Part shown: piece by piece, positions 15,945-23,299 of the stretch | Layout: every line of letters starts with the position of its first letter | Position numbering within the stretch: position 1 is the stretch's first letter | NCBI GenBank assembly: GCA_021774995.1 | Contig: JAJFIM010000351.1 | Coordinates: 1-23,546, forward strand | DNA: 23,546 nt | Reading direction: 5' to 3' | DNA from: Alphaproteobacteria bacterium | GTDB taxonomy: Bacteria > Pseudomonadota > Alphaproteobacteria > SMXP01 | Notes under the pieces: model-generated | Told to the model about the DNA's origin: nothing | Seen by the model: only the letters and a program-made list of their open reading frames with translations | The model's database searches: none | Program-made: the position numbers and the translations under genes

Positions 15945-16751
15945 TCACGATAACCGATAGACTAAACGCGCAATCAGAGATTCAGGAAAGAGACGTGATA
16001 AAATAGGCATCATGAAACTTCCCGCCCCAATCATCACAAAAGCCTTACCTGCTATCATGCCCCGATAACCAGCCCGCGCCACCTGATCCGCCTTAGCAGC
16101 CCGGGTAAAATTCATATTGATAATCGATCCCTTTTTTTGCGGTCTTAGATTGGCAGTTTCGGAAAAATTTGTCGCGACTGATCCGGGCGCAAGACAAGTC
16201 ACCGTGACATTGTCGTCGAGCAATTCGGCCCTCAGCGCGACTGAAAATCGGTTGACATAGGATTTGGTGGCCCCATAGGCCGCCAATAAAGGTGATGGTG
16301 TATAACCGGCCATAGATCCGATATTAAGAATACGCCCTGATGCGCGTTTTTTCATATCCGCACCAAATAAAATACAAAGTTTGGTGAGGGTCGAGATGTT
16401 CAATCGGAACATGGTATCAAGGCGATCAAGATCGCCTTCTACAGCGCGCCCAAAAATTCCGAAACCAGCATTATTGACCAACACATCAATATCAATTCCT
16501 TTTTCACGGCAATAGGCATGCAAATGACGGGCCGCATCCGGCTCGGACAGATCCATAACCAACGTTTCGATGACCCCGCTTTGCGGATCAAGCTCTTGTT
16601 TTAAGTTTTCCAGTTCATCGCTCAACAAGCTGACCGCTAGAACCTGATAGCCATCCGCCACAAGCAATCTGGTCAACTCGTACCCAATGCCGCTTCCCGC
16701 GCCTGTTACCAATGCATGTTTTGCTCCCACAGCATCCCTTTCCCGCTTCAT
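15945..16751 (-). CDS. short-chain dehydrogenase/reductase (SDR)
   Basis: Classical SDR of 268 residues with TGAGSGIG at 16-23, NNAG at 93-96, and a complete Ser146-Tyr159-Lys163 triad (NIGSM; YGATK). The C-terminal part, with a hydrophobic FVMIGAGSFMMPILSRLFPESLIARLVYRLS tail region (positions about 236-268), resembles the membrane-associated DltE/short-chain type SDRs that reduce or oxidise lipophilic substrates. An operator-like motif lies 25 bases upstream of its start, and the next SDR follows 28 bases after its stop. It likely oxidises an alcohol or reduces a carbonyl of the hydrophobic substrate, but direction and substrate cannot be read from the sequence. Confidence 0.9.
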   Translation of the reverse strand: MKRERDAVGAKHALVTGAGSGIGYELTRLLVADGYQVLAVSLLSDELENLKQELDPQSGVIETLVMDLSEPDAARHLHAYCREKGIDIDVLVNNAGFGIFGRAVEGDLDRLDTMFRLNISTLTKLCILFGADMKKRASGRILNIGSMAGYTPSPLLAAYGATKSYVNRFSVALRAELLDDNVTVTCLAPGSVATNFSETANLRPQKKGSIINMNFTRAAKADQVARAGYRGMIAGKAFVMIGAGSFMMPILSRLFPESLIARLVYRLS

Positions 16752-16775
16752 TGTCAGTTAGGCCCGAACGATATC

Positions 16776-16795
16776 TTAACTAGTATCATATTTAA
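16776..16795. promoter_or_regulatory. operator-like AT-rich motif, copy 5
   Basis: Plus strand TTAACTAGTATCATATTTAA, differing from copy 6 at only two of 20 positions. It lies 25 bases upstream of the SDR start at 16751, overlapping the likely promoter, in the 136-bp gap to the aldehyde dehydrogenase gene, which ends at 16888. Confidence 0.62.
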
Positions 16796-16887
16796 TAAAT
16801 GGTCAAGGTCTGATGCGTATTGCTTACAACAAATGACCCTCGTTCTACAAACTGCCTGGATTGATCAATATTTAGGTCGTTCAGTGA

Positions 16888-18315
16888 TTATAATCGAGAC
16901 CGCAGCATTTTTTGCATTCTCTCGCCATATGGCGGCCGTATAAATTGACCAAGATCCACCCAAGGAGCCTTAAAAATAGCCTTAGCGTGACTGAAAGTCA
17001 GAAATCCGGTGCGCCCATGATAGGCCCCAATACCGCTCTCTCCGACACCGCCAAAGGGAAGGGCCTCGACCGCCGCATGTAAGATGACATCGTTCAATGT
17101 CACTCCGCCGGAAGTTGTTCGTTCAATCACTTGTCTTTGCTCTTTTTTATCCTTGCCGAAAAAATAAAGCCCCAAAGGCCGAGGGCGACGATTGATATAT
17201 GCAATGACGTCTTCCAATGATTCATAAGTCTTAATAGGCAGTATGGGACCAAAAATCTCATCTTCCATCACCGCAAGTCCTTCACCTGGATCAATAACCA
17301 GAGTCGGAGGAAACTTAGTTCCATTGTAACAGTTGAAATTCTCCTTTGCCGGATTAATCTGAACCACCTGCATGCCATAGGAACGCGCTTGATTCACATA
17401 GTCACTCAATCTTTGGTGATGGCGGGCACTAATGATCGAGGTATAGTCGTCGTTGTCGATCAGGTTCGGATACATCTGGCCAATGGCGTCCGTAAATTCA
17501 GAAACAAAGGCCTCAAGTAGTTGTTTAGGGATAAAAACATAATCCGGCGCCAGGCAAATCTGCCCTGCATTCAAGGTCTTACCGGCTGCAATCTTTAGAA
17601 CTGCATTGCGTAAATTTGCCTTCTTGCCGATGATCGCCGGGGACTTACCCCCCAATTCCAATGTCACAGGCACCAGATTGGCCGCAGCGGCCTGCATCAC
17701 TTTTTTACCGATCGATGTTGCGCCCGTGAAAAACAAATGATCAAATTTTAACTGACTAAAGACCGCACCCACCTCAGGCCCACCAGTCACAGCATACACT
17801 TCGGTCTCATCAAACGAATCATGTAGAATTTCAGCCAGAAGCTCCGATGTTTTGGGTGTGAATTCCGACAACTTGATCATCGCCCTGTTCCCCGCCGCCA
17901 AGATTTGCGCCAATGGTTGCAAAGCCAAGGTTACAGGGAAGTTCCAGGGGCTGATAACACCAACTACTCCCAATGGCTGGTATTCAATCCAGGCTTTGGC
18001 GCCAAACAGGGAAAATGGCAGGCCAGATGAACGACGTTCCGGCTTCATCCAGCTGCGAACATGATTTCTTGTCTGTTTGATCGGACCCTTGATGCCGAGA
18101 ATATCAGTTAAGATCGATTGAATGGTCGAGCGGTGGCCGAAATCTGCGCTCATGGCTTCGACAAGGGCGCCACCATGACGATCCAGGATCGCCAACAAAC
18201 GATCAATACGACCGACGCGCACAGCTGCGCTATCTGGCCCTTTTTCCAGATAATCATCCCTCTGACGATCAAGCGCCGTTTGCAAGTAAACGACAATATC
18301 ACCTGTATGAGACAC
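16888..18315 (-). CDS. aldehyde dehydrogenase (coniferyl-aldehyde/class 3-like)
   Basis: NAD(P)-dependent aldehyde dehydrogenase, 475 residues, oxidising an aldehyde to the carboxylic acid. ISPWNFP at 121-127, Glu220 in VTLELGGKSP (general base) and Cys254 in NAGQICLAPDY (nucleophile) are all present, so it looks active. The short N-terminus and the C-terminal extension (VDLGQFIRPPYGERMQKML) fit the class 3/coniferyl-aldehyde dehydrogenase branch, whose members often act on lipophilic or aromatic aldehydes. No strong ribosome-binding site was seen; GGAG lies 14 bases before the ATG. A clear operator-like motif lies 41 bases upstream. With the SDRs it would form the alcohol-to-acid segment of the pathway, feeding the CoA ligases. 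Confidence 0.95.
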   Translation of the reverse strand: MSHTGDIVVYLQTALDRQRDDYLEKGPDSAAVRVGRIDRLLAILDRHGGALVEAMSADFGHRSTIQSILTDILGIKGPIKQTRNHVRSWMKPERRSSGLPFSLFGAKAWIEYQPLGVVGVISPWNFPVTLALQPLAQILAAGNRAMIKLSEFTPKTSELLAEILHDSFDETEVYAVTGGPEVGAVFSQLKFDHLFFTGATSIGKKVMQAAAANLVPVTLELGGKSPAIIGKKANLRNAVLKIAAGKTLNAGQICLAPDYVFIPKQLLEAFVSEFTDAIGQMYPNLIDNDDYTSIISARHHQRLSDYVNQARSYGMQVVQINPAKENFNCYNGTKFPPTLVIDPGEGLAVMEDEIFGPILPIKTYESLEDVIAYINRRPRPLGLYFFGKDKKEQRQVIERTTSGGVTLNDVILHAAVEALPFGGVGESGIGAYHGRTGFLTFSHAKAIFKAPWVDLGQFIRPPYGERMQKMLRSRL

Positions 18316-18355
18316 TGGATCAGGCTCCGACTAAGAAAAGGCGTATCGGTTATAC

Positions 18356-18375
18356 TTAAATAGTATTATATTTAA
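18356..18375. promoter_or_regulatory. operator-like AT-rich motif, copy 6 (best palindrome)
   Basis: Plus strand TTAAATAGTATTATATTTAA. TTAAATA at 18356-18362 and TATTTAA at 18369-18375 form a perfect seven-base inverted repeat with a six-base spacer. It lies 41 bases upstream of the aldehyde dehydrogenase start codon. This copy and the one at 16776 define the consensus. Confidence 0.62.
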
Positions 18376-18457
18376 ATCAAGCCATCACCTGCCCGCATGC
18401 GTTTAGTGAGAGGGGGGAGCGTTATAAGGATAACTTGCCGTGTGGACTCAATAGTCT

Positions 18458-19225
18458 TCACACCAGGCGCACGCTATGGCCGCCATCCACCGGAATTGCC
18501 GTTCCCGTCATAAAACCAGAGGCTTCACTGGCCAAGAGAAGCAAAGGTCCGTTGAGTTCCTCCAAACGTCCCAGCCTTCTGGGTGGTATTTTACGCATAT
18601 AAGCCAGACCGGCATCACTTTCAAAAAACGCCTCATTCATTTCAGTGCTAAAGTAGCCGGGACACAACGCGTTCACACGGATATTCTTATCGAACAACTC
18701 CAGCGCTATAGCGCGTGTCAACTGGATAACGGCGGCTTTGGATGTGGCATAGGCAGATTGTAAGGGCTGCACACCCAGCCCCAAAATCGACGCGATATTG
18801 ATGATCGATCCGCCCTTTTTGGCCTGCGCCAACCGGCGCGCGCACTCAAAGCTAACATGGCGCACACCGGACAGATTGGTTTGCATAACGAAAGTCCAAT
18901 CCTCTTCAGTCAATTCTAAAAAAGGCCCTGGTTTCGCCACACCGGCATTGTTAACAATGATATCAGGTACACCAAAAGCTTTCTCAGCCTCATCAAACGC
19001 CGCCTCGACGCTGCCTGCTTGCGTAACATCCATGGCAACGACACAGACTTGGGAGAGAGAATTCAAAGAGGTTGCCAATTTTTCAAGCCGGTCAACTCGG
19101 CGGGCTGCTATCACGACATTCGCTCCCTCCTCGGCAAGAACTCTGGCGAAATGTTCCCCGAATCCACTTGATGCGCCAGTAACCAAAGCAACTTTACCGG
19201 AGATATCGAACAGATTGTGAACCAT
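18458..19225 (-). CDS. short-chain dehydrogenase/reductase (SDR)
   Basis: Classical SDR, 255 residues, with TGASSGFG at 16-23, NNAG at 92-95 and a complete Ser146-Tyr159-Lys163 triad (INIAS; YATSK). The C-terminus (GFMTGTAIPVDGGHSVRLV) is the standard FabG-like ending. ATG 19225 is chosen because GGGGGA lies about 8 bases upstream; an in-frame ATG at 19243 is possible. It is separated from the aldehyde dehydrogenase by 142 bp and has no clear operator-like motif of its own. It is the outermost gene of the cluster and is followed by insertion-sequence remnants. A dehydrogenase acting on an alcohol or 3-hydroxyacyl-CoA is likely; the substrate is unknown. Confidence 0.92.
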   Translation of the reverse strand: MVHNLFDISGKVALVTGASSGFGEHFARVLAEEGANVVIAARRVDRLEKLATSLNSLSQVCVVAMDVTQAGSVEAAFDEAEKAFGVPDIIVNNAGVAKPGPFLELTEEDWTFVMQTNLSGVRHVSFECARRLAQAKKGGSIINIASILGLGVQPLQSAYATSKAAVIQLTRAIALELFDKNIRVNALCPGYFSTEMNEAFFESDAGLAYMRKIPPRRLGRLEELNGPLLLLASEASGFMTGTAIPVDGGHSVRLV

Positions 19226-19697
19226 GATATTTTCCCCCGTCATTTACCACCAGCCAGTACAATTAGCTTAATCATGATGGCGGGTTGCATAGCAGAGCTT
19301 ACATAGTCCACTCTTTCTTAGGGAACAACAGTTTTAGAACAGCATCGTTTTTGAATCGAGTTTTAAAGCCCAAGAATAAAAAGACATGTTAGATGACGCA
19401 AACCGAGTGGCAGTGGTCAAGTGACTTTCTTCGTTAAAGAATGAAACGTAGCCTAACCCGTGAAGTGCGCCTCTTCACCGCGGCGCCGGTTCTCAGTACG
19501 GATCAATTTGACGTCACCCGTGGGAGAGCGGGCAAGACGGCTGAGCTTGATGATCAGATCGGGCAGCGAGACGGCAGGCGTTGCGGCCAGGGCCAGATCA
19601 ATTTGATCGAGGCGCTCCATGATCTTCTCGTGGGGGGAGTGTCATAATTATTGTGTAAACGGCTAATACCGGCATGCTTATCCTGAAGGAGAGACGC
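19226..19697. other. region upstream of the SDR, leading into the IS256-like remnant
   Basis: No confident gene in this 472-bp stretch. On the minus strand, 19453-19620 is a 55-codon ORF (MERLDQIDLALAATP...) that looks coding-like but resembles nothing I know; it may be a gene remnant. The sequence from about 19641 (TGTCATAATTATTGTGTAAACGG) looks like the left end of the IS256-type element. Confidence 0.5.
19453..19620 (-). other. possible 55-aa ORF or gene remnant
   Basis: An ATG at 19620 begins an open frame ending at TAG 19455-19453 (MERLDQIDLALAATP... ending EEAHFTG). Its composition looks like coding sequence (amphipathic N-terminus, charged C-terminus), but there is no recognised domain and no clear ribosome-binding site. 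It could be a fragment left after insertion-sequence activity. Confidence 0.25.
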
Positions 19698-20195
19698 ATG
19701 TCCAGAATGACGAAAACGCCTGAAATATCCGACGCCGTACTTGATGAACTTTTGAAGGATTACGAAAATCCGGAGGACCTGCTTGGCCCTGACGGTCTTT
19801 TTAAAGAGCTCAAGAAACGGATGGTTGAGAAAGCGCTTGGCGCTGAGCTAACGGGCCATCTTGGCTATGATAAATCCGATCCAGCCGGTTACGGCAGCGG
19901 CAACAGCCGCAACGGCGCGAGCAAGAAAACGGTGACCTCAGAGGACGGCTCGGTTGAGATCGGTGTGCCACGCGACCGCAACGGCTCTTTTGAACCGCAA
20001 CTCGTGAAGAAGGGTCAAACGCGGATCGACGGCTTCGACGATAAGATTATCTCAATGTATGCGCGCGGCATGTCGGTTCGGGAAATACAAGGCCATTTAA
20101 AGGAGCTTTACGGCGTCGCCGTATCTCCCGACCTGATTTCCCGTGTGACTGATGCGGTTGACCCAACCCCTTTGAACGCAGCCATGTTGAGATAG
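19698..20195 (+). pseudogene. truncated IS256-family transposase
   Basis: N-terminal part of an IS256/mutator-type transposase: MSRMTKTPEISDAV start, AELTGHLGYDKSDPAGYGSGNSRNG near 55-77, then VPRDRNGSFEPQLVKK and the MYARGMSVREIQGHLKELYG segment. The match ends near residue 154 (SRVTDAV), followed by 11 unrelated residues and a stop. Full-length members have about 400 residues, so the catalytic DDE domain is missing and the element is dead unless helped in trans. AAGGAGAG before the ATG at 19698 is a good ribosome-binding site. The left terminal repeat is probably just upstream of 19660; the right end is lost. It lies between the cluster and the second insertion sequence. Confidence 0.88.
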
Positions 20196-20246
20196 TATAA
20201 TTGGCTGAATCAAAGGAGGTTTGAGCTGTCCGGGAAAAGATATAGC

Positions 20247-20271
20247 TGTCCCTTCCATTTATTCTATCCGC
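20247..20271. repeat. left terminal inverted repeat of the insertion sequence
   Basis: Reads TGTCCCTTCC at its start and pairs with 21405-21429, with two mismatches over 25 bases. Confidence 0.85.
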
Positions 20272-20332
20272 ATACATTTTTCAGTCTAACATTCTGTATT
20301 ATGAGCAAGATTTCGAGAATGAGGTTGACAGC

Positions 20333-21361
20333 TTAGGCAGCCTGACGTCCATAGCGATGATGCAAGCCGCCAACTTGAGGAAAAGAGATGACTTTCCCAA
20401 CTCCAGACAGATTCCGCCTATGATTTGGCGTGTCTTTTTTTAAAGAAAGGTGAGTTCGGCTTGAGTTATAATAATCGGCATATGATTTTAGAGCCTTATG
20501 CAAATGACTACGGTTGAAAACAACAATATGGTCTGTGCATTCTCGCCTTATAGATCCGATTAATCTTTCAGCATACGCGTTTTGCCACGGTGATCTTATT
20601 GCAGTTCTAACTTCTTTGATTTTCATAGACCGTAATCGATTTTGGAATATCAGACCGTAGATTCTGTCGTTATCTCGGATTAGATATCTCGGCGCTTCAT
20701 TCCAAGGAAAAGCTTCAACGATCTGCCGCGCTGTCCATTCCGCTGTTGGACTTGCCGTGATGGCAAAGTGCACAAACCTTCTTCTCGCATGAGCAATCAC
20801 AACAAAGACAAAGAGCAATTGAAAATTGATTGTCGGTACGACGACAAAGTCAATGGCGGAAATGCCATCAGCATGATTGCGTAGGAATGTTTTCCAGGTC
20901 TGAGATGGCGGTTTATTGAGCCGAAGCATGTACTTGGAAACAGTAGATTGAGCAATGTCAAATCCAAGTTTGAGAAGCTCACCATGTATCCTCGGAGCTC
21001 CCCAAAGTGGGTTCTCCCGGCACATTTGACGGATTAAAGCCCGTAGCTCTCTGTCTGTTTTTGGCCTACCAAGACTTCTCAACCTACTTTTCAAAATCCA
21101 ATATAATTTGAATCCCTTGCGATGCCAACGAATGACAGTTTCGGGTTTGATGATCCTGATCGTCTCGAGGATTTCGGGCTGAATCCGATAAAGCCAAACA
21201 AACAAGAGGCGGTCGGCTTTTGTTAGATTTAGTCGCTTGGGCGCGTTTCTTTGAAGAACGATCAACTGTTGCTGTAAAGCGACTATTTCCAGCTTCATAT
21301 CTTGCTCTGATTTGAACAAGCCGAAAACAAAGACGCTAAAAATGTTCCATATAAAGCTCAT
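20333..21361 (-). CDS. DDE (rve/integrase-core) transposase of the insertion sequence
   Basis: A 342-residue transposase with an N-terminal helix-turn-helix region (about 20-145; NPLWGAPRIHGELLKLG at 117-133) and an integrase core: Asp171 in SAIDFVVVP, Asp230 or Asp232 in LIRDNDRIYG, and Glu265 in NAYAERLIGS, giving a D-D-E set with about 32-34 residues between the last two. The C-terminus GGLHHRYGRQAA is typical of a widespread family of such integrase-like transposases. Length and motifs indicate an intact protein. It is the only gene in the element, and its ATG (21361) lies 44 bases inside the right inverted repeat. I do not assign an IS family name. Confidence 0.92.
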   Translation of the reverse strand: MSFIWNIFSVFVFGLFKSEQDMKLEIVALQQQLIVLQRNAPKRLNLTKADRLLFVWLYRIQPEILETIRIIKPETVIRWHRKGFKLYWILKSRLRSLGRPKTDRELRALIRQMCRENPLWGAPRIHGELLKLGFDIAQSTVSKYMLRLNKPPSQTWKTFLRNHADGISAIDFVVVPTINFQLLFVFVVIAHARRRFVHFAITASPTAEWTARQIVEAFPWNEAPRYLIRDNDRIYGLIFQNRLRSMKIKEVRTAIRSPWQNAYAERLIGSIRRECTDHIVVFNRSHLHKALKSYADYYNSSRTHLSLKKDTPNHRRNLSGVGKVISFPQVGGLHHRYGRQAA

Positions 21362-21404
21362 GCTCTGAGCTTAGGATGATTCGCGAAAACCGCAGAATCT
21401 CACC

Positions 21405-21429
21405 GCGGATGGAATAAATGGTAGGGACA
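21405..21429. repeat. right terminal inverted repeat of the insertion sequence
   Basis: Reverse complement of the left repeat with two mismatches; ends 6 bp from the tRNA-Leu CCA. Confidence 0.85.
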
Positions 21430-21435
21430 ACGGTT

Positions 21436-21524
21436 TGGTGGCCCCGGCCGGACTCGAACCGGCACTCCAGTTGCCCGAAAGCAGATTTTAAGTCTGCTGT
21501 GTCTACCAATTCCACCACGGGGCC
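21436..21524 (-). tRNA. tRNA-Leu (anticodon UAA)
   Basis: Class II tRNA, 86 bases plus an encoded CCA (21436-21438). Acceptor stem GGCCCCG (21524-21518) pairs with CGGGGCC (21446-21440). The anticodon loop CTTAAAA between GCAGA and TCTGC gives anticodon TAA. A long variable arm (TTTCGGGCAACTGGAGTG region) and the TTCGAGTCC T-loop are present. It decodes UUA and UUG. The insertion sequence abuts its 3' end. Confidence 0.97.
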
Positions 21525-21597
21525 GCCCGCCTCAAAACCAGTTGCAAATCAACACCGGCTTTAAGAGAGGTCTCGCGTTTTAAGGGGATTTTCCTAT

Positions 21598-22368
21598 CTA
21601 TACAAGGTTCGAGGGATCTAAATTCGGCGCGGCGCCGGAATCAGTGATCATGGCTAATACTTCAGCGAAGGCCGCATCGATCTGCTCGCGATCCACTGAA
21701 CGCAATACCAGAGTGACGCCATAAGCCTCTGCCCGGTAATAAGGATAAGAGCCGATTGAAACGAGAGTAAAGGCATTTTGAATCTCACCCAGACGGTAGG
21801 CGATAGCGCCTTCCGCCAACTCCGCCCCCACTGACCGGGTTAGCATGGGCGCGCCCCCCACCAGTCGGTCTTTTAGACTTTCCAACATTGCCCTGTTGAC
21901 ACGCGGGATCCCCGCCAGAACAAACACATTGCCGATCTGAAAACCCGGCGCTTTGCTGACCGGATTGTCGACCAACGCAGCCCCCACAGGCGCGCGCGCC
22001 ATGCGGCGGCGGGCGTCATTAAAGTCACCGTCTTCATAATGATCCTCAAGCACCGCCAGAGCTTCACGGTTAAATTCAACTTCAACGCCAAAGGCCGCCG
22101 CAATAGCGTCCACTGTGATATCATCGTGAGTGGGGCCAATGCCGCCCGTAGTAAAAACATAGTCATAATCGGCGCGCAGCGCGTTCACTGCTCCGACAAT
22201 CATAGTCTGGACATCGGGAACAACGCGTACTTCAGCCAATTTGATGCCAAGCTTTTCCAGCCAAATGGCCAGATAGGAAAGGTTGGCGTCCTCCGTCCTA
22301 CCTGAGAGAATTTCATCGCCGATGATCAATAGGGCCGCTGTAACGGATTTGGGGGGTGGCGTTGACAT
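21598..22368 (-). CDS. CinA-type molybdopterin-binding-domain protein (competence/damage-inducible protein A family)
   Basis: Single MoCF-biosynthesis/CinA N-terminal domain (COG1058 type). It begins TAALLIIGDEILSGRTEDAN at 10-29, then FTTGGIGPTHDDITVDAIA at about 73-91 and PGFQIGNVFVLAGIP at about 140-154. The C-terminal nicotinamide-nucleotide-amidase domain of long CinA proteins is absent, as is normal in many alphaproteobacteria. The family includes ADP-ribose/NAD-related hydrolases. The start ATG 22368 (256 residues, MSTPPPKSV) fits the family; in-frame ATG 22389 and GTG 22410 are possible, none with a clear ribosome-binding site. It is divergent from sfsA and is a chromosomal core gene rather than part of the cluster. 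Confidence 0.88.
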   Translation of the reverse strand: MSTPPPKSVTAALLIIGDEILSGRTEDANLSYLAIWLEKLGIKLAEVRVVPDVQTMIVGAVNALRADYDYVFTTGGIGPTHDDITVDAIAAAFGVEVEFNREALAVLEDHYEDGDFNDARRRMARAPVGAALVDNPVSKAPGFQIGNVFVLAGIPRVNRAMLESLKDRLVGGAPMLTRSVGAELAEGAIAYRLGEIQNAFTLVSIGSYPYYRAEAYGVTLVLRSVDREQIDAAFAEVLAMITDSGAAPNLDPSNLV

Positions 22369-22512
22369 GGTTCGAAATGAAGCCTTCATCTTCGTGCATT
22401 TTAAGTACACAGCATCTTACCGCAACGAACTCATTCTCAACAGAGCGGCAAAGACGCTTATTTGTCCTGGATGGCTTGAGGCTTGACGCGGATCGCTTTA
22501 TTCTCGCGTCCC

Positions 22513-23214
22513 ATGAAACTCCCCGCCCCGCTGCTCCACGGACGCCTCATTAAGAGATATAAGCGCTTTCTCGCAGATGTCGAGTTAGAGAACGGCGCCC
22601 AAATAACGGCCCATTGCGCCAATCCGGGTTCTATGACGGGGCTCAAAGACCCAGGTTTCGGCGTATGGCTGTCGCAAAACAATAATCCGAAGCGCAAGTT
22701 GAAATATTCTTGGGAATTAGTTGATGTGGGCGGCTCATTGGTGGGCATCAACACGAACTTTGCCAACCGGATCGTCGAAGAAGCCCTCGCGAAAGAGGCT
22801 ATTTCAGAATTGACGGGATATGACGCGGTGCGGCGTGAAGTCCCTTACGGCGAAAACAGCCGTATCGATTTTTTACTGCAAAATCAGAGCGTAATCACGT
22901 CATGCTATGTTGAAGTTAAAAGCGTCACCCTGTCGAGGCAAGCGGGCGTCGCAGAATTTCCCGATGCAGTGACAACCCGCGGCGCAAAACATTTAAGGGA
23001 GCTGGGGCGTATGGCGCAGCAAGGCCACAGAGCAGTCATGCTATATCTGGTGCAACGCACCGATTGCACGCGCTTTAGGCTTGCTGGCGACATCGATCCA
23101 GCCTACAAAAGCGCATTCTATGAGGCGCGGGCGCAAGGTGTTGAAACCTTGTGCTATACTTGCCATATCTCCTCTGCTGAAATCACGGTAGCGCATGCAT
23201 TGGAAACTATTTAA
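22513..23214 (+). CDS. sfsA: SfsA family DNA-binding/nuclease-like protein
   Basis: SfsA (sugar fermentation stimulation protein), 233 residues from ATG 22513. MKLPAPLLHGRLIKRYKRFLADVEL matches the standard family start, so the in-frame upstream TTG at 22483 is rejected. The N-terminal OB-like part contains CANPGSMTGL at 35-44 and the C-terminal part is PD-(D/E)xK nuclease-like, with RIDFLL at about 117-122 and YVEVKSVTLS at about 133-142 (acidic and lysine residues of the fold), then the FPDAVTTRGAKHLREL segment. The cellular role of the family is not well settled. It is followed 85 bases later by map, an arrangement common in alphaproteobacteria. Confidence 0.96.
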   Translation: MKLPAPLLHGRLIKRYKRFLADVELENGAQITAHCANPGSMTGLKDPGFGVWLSQNNNPKRKLKYSWELVDVGGSLVGINTNFANRIVEEALAKEAISELTGYDAVRREVPYGENSRIDFLLQNQSVITSCYVEVKSVTLSRQAGVAEFPDAVTTRGAKHLRELGRMAQQGHRAVMLYLVQRTDCTRFRLAGDIDPAYKSAFYEARAQGVETLCYTCHISSAEITVAHALETI

Positions 23215-23299
23215 GGTAAGAAAACTCAATCTTAATCAGCGCATATGCATAGTACGGGGTTATGGAATGAGACAGTTAAACGAGCGAGCTTCATCTTAA

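Larger units (their letters stand above)
20247..21429 (-). mobile_element. complete insertion sequence, 1183 bp, with 25-bp inverted repeats
   Basis: The ends are inverted repeats of 25 bases, 20247-20271 and 21405-21429, identical at 23 of 25 positions (starting TGTCCC and ending ATCCGC). Between them lies one transposase gene on the minus strand. No target-site duplication is visible at the flanks (ATATAGC before, ACGGTTT after). The right end stops 6 bp before the CCA end of the tRNA-Leu gene. The repeats were found by eye and support an intact element. Confidence 0.85.

Noticed and set aside
19441..19647. Plus-strand frame of 68 residues before the IS256 remnant
   Set aside because: It is low-complexity in composition, lacks a ribosome-binding site and is opposite the more coding-like minus-strand ORF.
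20224..20252. Two AGCTGTCC copies near the left end of the insertion sequence (GCTGTCCGGG and GCTGTCCCTT)
   Set aside because: Only the second aligns with the right inverted repeat over 25 bases; the first stops matching after a few bases and is likely chance.
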